This document shows positions 1-4,562 of a stretch of 5,464 nucleotides of DNA, piece after piece. Under the pieces are notes generated by a model. It saw only the letters and a program-made list of their open reading frames with translations. It made no database searches and was not told where the DNA came from. Location of the stretch: assembly GCA_018055565.1 (NCBI GenBank), contig JAGPHI010000087.1, forward strand, positions 1 to 5,464, given 5' to 3'. Origin of the DNA: Oscillospiraceae bacterium (GTDB taxonomy: Bacteria > Bacillota > Clostridia > Oscillospirales > Ruminococcaceae). The number at the start of each line of letters is the position of its first letter. Within the stretch, counting starts at the first letter, position 1. The position numbers and the translations under genes were made by a program.

Positions 1-872
1 TTGATTTAGAAAAAGTGCAAAACGGCAAGCTGACACCCGTGTTTTTCGGCTCGGCGCTGACCAATTTTGGTGTAGAGCCGTTTTTGGCCGATTTTTTACG
101 CCTCACCTCCTCCCCGCTGCCCCGCAATGCAAGCGCGGGCATTGTGGAACCAAAAAGCGAGGATTTTTCTGGCTTTGTGTTTAAAATACAAGCCAATATG
201 AACAAGGCACACCGCGACCGCATTGCCTTTATGCGCGTGTGCAGCGGCAAGTTTGAGCGCGGCATGGAAACCTATCATGTACAAGGCGGCAAAAAAGTGA
301 AGCTGGCGCAGCCCACACAATTGATGGCCAGCGAGCGCGAAATTATTGAAGAAGCCTATGCAGGCGACATTATCGGCCTGTTTGACCCGGGCATTTTTTC
401 AATCGGCGATACGCTTTGCAGCGCCAAAACCCCGTTTGAGTTTGAGGGCATCCCCACCTTTGCGCCCGAGCATTTTGCGCGTATAACGCAGGTGGACACC
501 ATGAAACGCAAGCAATTTGTGAAAGGCATCGAGCAAATTGCGCAGGAGGGCGCTATCCAAATTTTCCGTGAGCTGGACGGCGGCATGGAAGAAGTGATTG
601 TGGGCGTGGTGGGCGTGCTGCAACTGGAGGTGCTGGAATATCGGCTGAAAAACGAATACAATGTCGATATCCGCATGCTTACGCTGCCGTATCAGCATAT
701 CCGTTGGATTGATTCCCCCGGTACGGATGTGAAAACGCTAAACCTCACCAGCGACACCAAGCGCATCGAGGATTTAAAAAACCGCAAGCTGCTTTTGTTC
801 ACCAATGCATGGAGCATCAGCTGGGCCACCGAGCATAACAAGGGCTTGCTGCTTTCCGAAATTGGCAAATAA
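1..872 (+). CDS. prfC: Peptide chain release factor 3, C-terminal part (5' end outside window)
   Basis: RF3 is the cytoplasmic translational GTPase that removes RF1/RF2 from the ribosome after peptide release. The visible part begins inside the gene: the frame is open to the left edge (DLEKVQNGKLTPVFFGSAL), so the GTG at 15 is not a real start, and the N-terminal GTPase P-loop and switches are off the window. What remains matches RF3 domains II and III. LTPVFFGSALTNFGV ends the G domain, FKIQANMNKAHRDRIAFMRV is the RF3-type domain II signature (elongation factors differ here), and GIPTFAPEHFARI, EGAIQIFRELDGG, VGVVGVLQLEVLEYRLKNEY and the final WSISWATEHNKG follow the family order to its normal C-terminus. 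The TAA stop is followed within 10 nt by a strong terminator, so the gene ends its transcription unit. No internal damage is seen. Identification is by recalled similarity to RF3; EF-G-like paralogues are much less likely. Confidence 0.96.
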   Translation, partial: DLEKVQNGKLTPVFFGSALTNFGVEPFLADFLRLTSSPLPRNASAGIVEPKSEDFSGFVFKIQANMNKAHRDRIAFMRVCSGKFERGMETYHVQGGKKVKLAQPTQLMASEREIIEEAYAGDIIGLFDPGIFSIGDTLCSAKTPFEFEGIPTFAPEHFARITQVDTMKRKQFVKGIEQIAQEGAIQIFRELDGGMEEVIVGVVGVLQLEVLEYRLKNEYNVDIRMLTLPYQHIRWIDSPGTDVKTLNLTSDTKRIEDLKNRKLLLFTNAWSISWATEHNKGLLLSEIGK

Positions 873-880
873 GGCAAAAC

Positions 881-917
881 AAAATGCCCCTCGGCACAAA
901 GCCGAGGGGCATTTTTT
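881..917 (+). terminator. Rho-independent terminator of prfC, probably bidirectional
   Basis: The arm at 881-895 (AAAATGCCCCTCGGC) pairs with 901-915 around an ACAAA loop (896-900), and the 3' side runs into a T tract at 912-917. It starts 8 nt after the prfC stop. The A-rich 5' flank gives a T-rich tail on the minus strand as well, so it could also end the convergent pilin transcript, whose stop lies at 947. Confidence 0.93.
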
Positions 918-946
918 ATGAGCTATGTTCAATACAGCAAAGCGCT

Positions 947-1378
947 TTATTGTATAATTGCCTGTGTTGCATCCGCGGCAGTAACGATGGCTAAAAGCTG
1001 CGTTTGCAACGGGGCGGTTTTATCCAAAGCTGTACCACCAGTAGTAACCACGCTAAAGGAGCCTATGGATGTAGCGGTCGGCACATTCCATTTTACCATA
1101 ATTGTGCTTTGCGGTGTGGTTGCTGCGGAGATGTCTGCATTCGTAATTGCTACAGAAACTTTGTTTTTTGCTGCATCCACTGTGGCATTTGCACGCAAAA
1201 GTGTGCCTTGCATACGAATAGCGCTGTTATACCCCTCGATAGACGCCGTGTCCGCCGCTACTTGCGCATCGGTAATGGCGCCAAACGCCGTGGGCACCGC
1301 AATAGCCGCGATTACCGCTAAAATTGCAAGCACGACGATCAGTTCAATCAAAGTAAAGCCTTTTTTACTGTTTTTCAT
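947..1378 (-). CDS. Type IV pilin-like protein with prepilin N-terminal cleavage/methylation motif
   Basis: This is a 143-aa prepilin. The leader MKNSKKG is followed by FTLIEL, the class III signal cut after Gly7 by prepilin peptidase PilD/ComC, which then N-methylates Phe1. Glu5 of the mature protein, needed for subunit assembly, is present. Residues about 8-30 (IELIVVLAILAVIAAIAVP) form the hydrophobic helix that anchors the subunit in the membrane and packs the filament core, and the ITDAQVAADTASIEGYNSAI stretch continues that helix. The remaining 95 or so residues are Ala/Thr/Val-rich, probably beta, and contain no cysteine, so there is no disulfide loop as in many Gram-negative pilins. 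The ATG start is fixed by GGAGG 7 nt upstream (1386-1390). The gene has its own promoter and is bounded by terminators, with no pilus ATPase, platform protein or peptidase nearby. It may be a major pilin, a minor pilin or a competence pseudopilin; the sequence does not decide. Confidence 0.92.
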   Translation of the reverse strand: MKNSKKGFTLIELIVVLAILAVIAAIAVPTAFGAITDAQVAADTASIEGYNSAIRMQGTLLRANATVDAAKNKVSVAITNADISAATTPQSTIMVKWNVPTATSIGSFSVVTTGGTALDKTAPLQTQLLAIVTAADATQAIIQ

Positions 1379-1412
1379 TATGTAGCCTCCATTTGTAAAT
1401 TATTGTATCTTA

Positions 1413-1441
1413 AGTATAGGGGTTTGCGCACACGCTGTCAA
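1413..1441 (-). promoter_or_regulatory. Sigma-A-type promoter of the pilin-like gene
   Basis: On the minus strand, the -35 TTGACA (1436-1441) and -10 TATACT (1413-1418) are separated by exactly 17 nt. This places the transcription start near 1406 and gives a short leader of about 28 nt with GGAGG before the ATG at 1378. The near-consensus hexamers suggest strong housekeeping expression. Confidence 0.88.
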
Positions 1442-1495
1442 TACTTTTTGCGATAATTCTAATATTTTTACCAAACAAAATTTTTGCGCAAAAGA

Positions 1496-1530
1496 ATGCA
1501 CCGCACACATATTTTTTGTGTGCGGCGCAT
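1496..1530 (-). terminator. Probable terminator of the Cys-rich small membrane protein gene
   Basis: The 9-bp stem CCGCACACA (1501-1509) / TGTGTGCGG (1517-1525) has a 7-nt loop. It is extended by ATGC (1496-1499) / GCAT (1527-1530) across one A/C mismatch. Read on the minus strand it lies about 47 nt beyond the stop at 1577 and is followed by TTCTTTTG, an imperfect U tract. It would separate this unit from the pilin promoter just downstream. Confidence 0.65.
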
Positions 1531-1576
1531 AGATAAACCAGTATTTATGATTTTCAGCAAAAAGGATGCCAAAATA

Positions 1577-1933
1577 TTACGCCTCTTCGCCTGAAGCGTC
1601 ACATGCGCAGCCCTCGCCACAGCAGCACGCATCCTCAGGGGTTTCATCGCAGAAATCCTCGCTGAACAAAAGCTGCTCGCATTCATCCAGCTCGGCCTCG
1701 CGGCGCTGAATGTAAAAATATGCTGCGGCAAGCGCGCCCGCAACAGCCGAAAAAAATGCAACCCATGCAATTAACGTAGATTTTTTCATAATAATAACGT
1801 CCTCTCTTGTAGACAGGGGCATTGCCCGCAGCCACCTTTTCATCTTTTTGGCACGAAACGCGGCTTTGCCGACGCCCAAAGCTGCTGCGCTGGCGCCCAG
1901 CACACCGCGCACTAAGCGAAACAAACCAAACAT
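1577..1933 (-). CDS. Small membrane protein with acidic Cys-rich C-terminal tail (function unknown)
   Basis: From the ATG at 1933 the product is 118 aa. The N-terminal 48 residues are basic and amphipathic (FGLFRLVRGVLGASAAALG, then KAAFRAKKMKRWLRAM). A single membrane span follows at about 53-76 (LIAWVAFFSAVAGALAAAYF), then QRREAELDECEQLLFSEDF and a tail holding seven cysteines (85, 95, 103, 104, 105, 109, 111) among Asp/Glu/Gly, including ACCCGEGCAC. The basic residues before the span suggest an N-in topology, which would put the tail outside, but basic residues also follow the span and this is not secure. Start choice is uncertain. A promoter ends about 22 nt before ATG 1933 and a G-rich run (1940-1945) precedes it at 6 nt, favouring 1933. 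An internal ATG at 1789 (MKKSTLIAWV, 70 aa) has GAGAGG 11 nt upstream and looks like a typical N-terminus for a short TM protein. Metal or redox binding by the tail is only a guess. I do not recognise a named family. Confidence 0.7.
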   Translation of the reverse strand: MFGLFRLVRGVLGASAAALGVGKAAFRAKKMKRWLRAMPLSTREDVIIMKKSTLIAWVAFFSAVAGALAAAYFYIQRREAELDECEQLLFSEDFCDETPEDACCCGEGCACDASGEEA

Positions 1934-1961
1934 ATGCCGCCCCCCGTTTCTCTGTGTTTTT

Positions 1962-1990
1962 ATTATACCGTGCAATACAACATTATTCAA
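1962..1990 (-). promoter_or_regulatory. Sigma-A-type promoter of the Cys-rich membrane protein gene
   Basis: On the minus strand, a perfect -10 TATAAT (1962-1967) lies 17 nt from TTGAAT (1985-1990), which matches four of the six -35 positions. The predicted start near 1955 is about 22 nt from ATG 1933. This spacing supports 1933 as a translated start rather than the internal ATG at 1789, which would have a leader of about 165 nt. Confidence 0.75.
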
Positions 1991-2071
1991 GACAATCCCG
2001 CCTATAATTCCCATGCAAAATGTAAACTTTTATCGTTTGCCCACAAATATCCACAAAAAGCCGAAAAATCA

Positions 2072-2101
2072 TTGACAAAACAATATTATACGAGATATAA
2101 T
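2072..2101 (+). promoter_or_regulatory. Sigma-A-type promoter of the LiaF-like gene
   Basis: TTGACA (2072-2077) and TATAAT (2096-2101) are separated by 18 nt in an A/T-rich stretch. The predicted start is near 2108, about 130 nt before the ATG at 2238. It diverges from the minus-strand promoter at 1962-1990, leaving about 80 bp between the two -35 boxes for possible shared control. Confidence 0.85.
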
Positions 2102-2107
2102 AATAGC

Positions 2108-2237
2108 AATGTGACAGGGTTGCCCCTGTTGTACTGCACGGCATTGATACACAACGCGCGGCCACAAGGCCAATGCGCAGCGCACGGTGTATGCAAATTG
2201 CGGCGCATTTTGATAAAATGAGAAAGTGGGTTTTGGT
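2108..2237 (+). other. Long, potentially structured 5' leader of the LiaF-like gene
   Basis: This non-coding stretch between the promoter and the ATG can fold into consecutive hairpins. The first is ACAGGG (2114-2119) / CCCTGT (2124-2129) with a TTGC loop. The second is a nested element: ATACAC (2147-2152) pairs with GTGTAT (2187-2192), inside it GCGC (2156-2159) with GCGC (2175-2178), and inside that GGCC (2160-2163) with GGCC (2168-2171) around an ACAA loop. The third is a weak CATTTT/AAAATG hairpin (2206-2220) just before the start region. It matches no riboswitch class that I recognise, and no T-rich terminator follows any of the stems, so any control would more likely act on translation or RNA stability. 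Confidence 0.45.
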
Positions 2238-3035
2238 ATGCGGTATAAAATAGGAAACATTCTTTGGGGGCTTGCGTTTATTCTGGCAGGCGTTGGCATT
2301 GCGGGCAACGCGTTTGACCTGTGGAATTTTAATTTATTTTTTAATGGCTGGTGGACTCTGTTTATTATAGTGCCCTGCTTTATCAGCATTATTCAAAACG
2401 GCTTCAACACGGGCAATTCCATCGGGCTTGCCGTTGGCGCGCTTTTGCTGGTTGGTGCGCAGGATATTTTCCCGCGGTACATGGTTGCAAAGCTGTTTTT
2501 CCCCGCCATTTTGGTGATTATCGGCCTATCCATCGTGTTTGGCCGCCGCTATTATAATGGCTATAACCCCCGCCACCACGCCGCCTACACCAGCGAGGAC
2601 GGCAATGTAAAAGTGGGCGATGCCAGCGGCGAATATCAATATCATGCAGCCGATACAGCAAGCACCGGTAGCGCAAACAACAAAAACTACGAGAGCCACG
2701 GCTGGAACAACAATTGCGGGCCCGACCTTGTGGCCGTGTTTTGCGGAAACAGCGGCAGCTATCGCGGCCGCGAATGCAAGGGCGCGGCGTGCACCGCTGT
2801 GTTTGGCGGTGTGGAGCTGGATTTACGCGGCGCAGAAATCAAGGGCAATATCACGGTGAATGCCACGGCCATTTTTGGCGGCGTAGACGTTTTTGTGGAC
2901 GATAAAGTGCAGGTGCAATATCGCAGCGTGCCAATTTTTGGCGGTGTAGATTGTGCCGTGCCCCCGCGTGATAATGCGTTGCCCACAGTGTTTGTGAATT
3001 GTGTTGCCATTTTTGGCGGCATCGACATTAAATAA
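2238..3035 (+). CDS. LiaF-like membrane protein (N-terminal multi-TM region plus C-terminal FGG-repeat domain)
   Basis: This is a 265-aa protein. Four hydrophobic segments lie at about residues 6-23, 38-53, 60-73 and 86-102, matching the LiaF/LiaI-like transmembrane region. A Gly/Asn/Tyr-rich linker (about 105-160) follows. The C-terminal domain repeats an FGG[VI] motif at 189-191, 213-215, 234-236 and 259-261 (TAVFGGVELDL, TAIFGGVDVFV, VPIFGGVDCAV, VAIFGGIDIK), with a degenerate first copy, VFCGNSG, at 167-173. Such repeats are typical of the LiaF 'cell wall-active antibiotics response' C-terminal domain and probably form a stacked beta structure. In Bacillus, LiaF inhibits the LiaS kinase in envelope stress sensing. 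No LiaR or LiaS adjoins this gene, and the nearby kinase is HisKA-type rather than the HisKA_3 type of LiaS, so a Lia role should not be assumed. ATG 2238 is preferred (GTGGG 7 nt upstream, MRYKIGNILWG); GTG 2226 would add four residues. The gene is monocistronic between its own promoter and terminator. Confidence 0.88.
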   Translation: MRYKIGNILWGLAFILAGVGIAGNAFDLWNFNLFFNGWWTLFIIVPCFISIIQNGFNTGNSIGLAVGALLLVGAQDIFPRYMVAKLFFPAILVIIGLSIVFGRRYYNGYNPRHHAAYTSEDGNVKVGDASGEYQYHAADTASTGSANNKNYESHGWNNNCGPDLVAVFCGNSGSYRGRECKGAACTAVFGGVELDLRGAEIKGNITVNATAIFGGVDVFVDDKVQVQYRSVPIFGGVDCAVPPRDNALPTVFVNCVAIFGGIDIK

Positions 3036-3090
3036 GATTGATTGCCTTTTTTGCCGATGGTGCATCGGCTGCATCTCTATCCAACTATAA

Positions 3091-3134
3091 AAGCGCAAAC
3101 GTAAAGCGTGCCTTTACGTTTGCGCTTGTTTTTT
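3091..3134 (+). terminator. Strong rho-independent terminator of the LiaF-like gene
   Basis: A perfect 16-bp stem pairs 3091-3106 (AAGCGCAAACGTAAAG) with 3112-3127 around a CGTGC loop and is followed by GTTTTTTG. It lies 55 nt past the stop at 3035. On the minus strand the hairpin is followed by TTATAG, so it may also stop the convergent anti-sigma transcript, whose stop is at 3166, though less efficiently. Confidence 0.93.
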
Positions 3135-3165
3135 GTTCTATGCCAGCGGCGATTTGCTTTGTAAA

Positions 3166-3879
3166 TTACGGTTTTTCCACAGCAACGTATAAAATAGTGG
3201 GCTGCGCTTTGCCCTCCTCCTGCACGGTAAAGCACACGATTACGGGTGCGTTTTCCGTGTTTTTGGCATCGGCGTTTTCCGTAGGCACAAGCGCTTCTTG
3301 CACAATCACCATATTTTCTGTTTGATATCCGCCGGGCTTATCGGGGGTTTGCGCATAGGCTTTTCCGCTAAAAAGCAGCGCGCGTGCAGCCGCGATATCT
3401 GCCAATTCGGCCTCGGATACCGTGCCTGTGGTGTCGGCTGCGCTTTGCACTTGCGGCGCTGCTGCGCGCACGCCATACAATGCGCCATCGCCTTTCGCCC
3501 CCGCATCGTTTTGTGCCGTTTGTTCTTCGGCGGGTATCGGGGCGCATGCGGCCTGCGGTGCACCTTCGGCCATATTGGCGGCCATCATCTGCTGGGGCGC
3601 TGCTTTTGATGTGGCAAACATGCCGTTTCCCCGCAAAGCCGATACAAGCACAGGCGCAAGCACCAGCAAAAGCCCGCATGCTATGCCAAGCGCCGCGCGC
3701 CGAAACACAATGGCCTTTTTGATTGGAAAAGCACGGCCTTGCCGCGCATTTTGCGCTAAAGAAGCGCTGTTTGCATCCGCGTTTTCTGCGGCATTTTGCA
3801 GTGTTTTAAGCATAGCCGCCTGATACGTATCCGACATTTCCACGCGCTGCATTGCGGCGCGGTATGCATGTTTAGTCAA
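3166..3879 (-). CDS. Putative membrane-anchored anti-sigma factor for the adjacent ECF sigma factor
   Basis: About 237 aa. The cytoplasmic N-terminus (LTKHAYRAAMQRVEMSDTYQ, then AAMLKTLQNA) resembles the short helical N-termini common in clostridial proteins encoded just after ECF sigma genes. It has no HxxxCxxC zinc motif. One membrane span follows at about 62-82 (RRAALGIACGLLLVLAPVLV). Next come an Ala/Gln/Met-rich linker and an outer domain ending in VIVCFTVQEEGKAQPTILYV, which I do not recognise. The role is inferred mainly from position: the gene overlaps the 3' end of the sigma gene, so the two are translationally coupled. The start is TTG at 3877-3879, 9 nt after AGGAG (3889-3893), giving an 8-nt overlap. 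The upstream in-frame TTG at 3885 is only 3 nt from that site and less likely; no in-frame ATG has a ribosome binding site. Binding to the sigma factor is untested. Confidence 0.75.
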   Translation of the reverse strand: MTKHAYRAAMQRVEMSDTYQAAMLKTLQNAAENADANSASLAQNARQGRAFPIKKAIVFRRAALGIACGLLLVLAPVLVSALRGNGMFATSKAAPQQMMAANMAEGAPQAACAPIPAEEQTAQNDAGAKGDGALYGVRAAAPQVQSAADTTGTVSEAELADIAAARALLFSGKAYAQTPDKPGGYQTENMVIVQEALVPTENADAKNTENAPVIVCFTVQEEGKAQPTILYVAVEKP

Positions 3880-4384
3880 GGTCAAACTCTCCTTTCAATG
3901 CGGTTTTTAAGAGGGCGCGTGCCCGTGCAAGGCGCGAAAGCACGGTGTTTTGCGGCAGATTTAACAGCTGCGCCAGCTCTTTTGTGCTATAGCCCTCGAT
4001 ATAATACAGATACACCGCTTCGCGGTATTTGAGTGGCAACGCGCCCACTGCGTCTGTTACAATACGCTCGTCCGGCGTGAAGGTGGCATCGGGGAAATCC
4101 TCTTCAATGCCCACGGTTTTGCGCTGCCACGCACTTTTAAAATGGCTTTTGCAGCGGTTTGCAGCGGCATGCAAAAGCCAAGCCTTACAGTGGGCATCGC
4201 TTTCAAAGCTTGGTGCCGTGCGCAGCAAGCTGATAAACACCTCTTGCGTGATATCCTCTGCATCTTGCTTGCTTTTTGCGAAGGCCCATGCTGCGCGAAA
4301 CACCGTTTGCCCATGCCGAAGAAACGCCTCCTCGGCGCTTGTCGGGGCCGATAACGCGGCATTGCCCGTGGGTGCACCCTGCAC
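3872..4384 (-). CDS. ECF-type sigma-70 family RNA polymerase sigma factor
   Basis: 170 aa, the usual size of an extracytoplasmic-function sigma factor, which directs RNA polymerase to a small regulon in response to an envelope signal. Region 2 spans about 20-88. It includes DAEDITQEVFISLL (41-54), the core-binding and -10-recognition helix, and KAWLLHAAANRCKSHFKSAW (67-86), the 2.3/2.4 segment. A loop leads to region 4 (about 108-164), where LPLKYREAVYLYYIEGYSTK and ELAQLLNLPQNTVLSRLARA form the helix-turn-helix that reads the -35 element. There is no extra C-terminal domain. The GTG start at 4382-4384 is well supported by GGAGGG (4391-4396), 6 nt upstream; no ATG competes. The 3' end overlaps the putative anti-sigma gene. 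Upstream, a terminator at 4493-4521 isolates the gene from the kinase. I find no convincing sigma-A promoter: TATAAA at 4429-4434 lacks a -35, which leaves autoregulation from its own promoter type open but unproven. Confidence 0.93.
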   Translation of the reverse strand: MQGAPTGNAALSAPTSAEEAFLRHGQTVFRAAWAFAKSKQDAEDITQEVFISLLRTAPSFESDAHCKAWLLHAAANRCKSHFKSAWQRKTVGIEEDFPDATFTPDERIVTDAVGALPLKYREAVYLYYIEGYSTKELAQLLNLPQNTVLSRLARARALLKTALKGEFDLD

Positions 4385-4492
4385 AAAAATCCCTCCAGTG
4401 CTCGCAAAAGAGCAACGCCCTCTTACTGTTTATACAAATTTGCTACGTATATTATTGCATATGCACGCAAAAAAGTAAAATCTTACTCTAAA

Positions 4493-4521
4493 AAGGCCGC
4501 TTGGCGTTACCAAGCGGCCTT
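4493..4521 (-). terminator. Rho-independent terminator of the histidine kinase unit
   Basis: AAGGCCGCTTGG (4493-4504) pairs perfectly with CCAAGCGGCCTT (4510-4521) around a CGTTA loop. On the minus strand the stem runs into TTTTT (4494-4490) then AGAG. It lies about 40 nt after the kinase stop and separates the kinase from the sigma gene, so the two are different transcription units. Confidence 0.9.
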
Positions 4522-4562
4522 GCGTATGTGCCCAACTGTTTGCATTTTGCCCTTGTAGCCGT

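Noticed and set aside
15..17. GTG at 15 as the start of the first gene
   Set aside because: The frame is open to the window edge and the protein aligns with the middle of RF3, so this is an internal valine codon.
918..1385. Long open frame on the + strand (155 codons) opposite the pilin gene
   Set aside because: It is antisense to a well-supported pilin with promoter, ribosome binding site and signature motif; the + frame has no ribosome binding site and begins right after the prfC terminator.
1934..2014. Extension of the Cys-rich protein upstream of ATG 1933, giving 145 residues
   Set aside because: The extension would run through the TATAAT/TTGAAT promoter and has no ribosome binding site before its start.
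2037..2057. DnaA-box-like ATATCCACA (2047-2055) and TTGCCCACA nearby
   Set aside because: Only near matches to TTATCCACA, with no cluster, no obvious unwinding element and no dnaA, dnaN or plasmid replication gene around; chance is sufficient.
2218..2253. Eleven-codon frame ATGAGAAAGTGG...TAG overlapping the start of the LiaF-like gene
   Set aside because: It could be imagined as a leader peptide, but it has no ribosome binding site and is short enough to occur by chance.
3422..3823. Long + strand open frame (133 codons) opposite the anti-sigma gene
   Set aside because: It is a shadow of the Ala-rich, GC-rich minus-strand gene; no start signal and no recognisable domain.
4429..4457. Candidate sigma-A promoter for the ECF sigma gene using TATAAA (4429-4434)
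   Set aside because: The 16-18 nt spacings give CAATAA-like sequences with little match to TTGACA, and there is no proper TGn extension; too weak to annotate.
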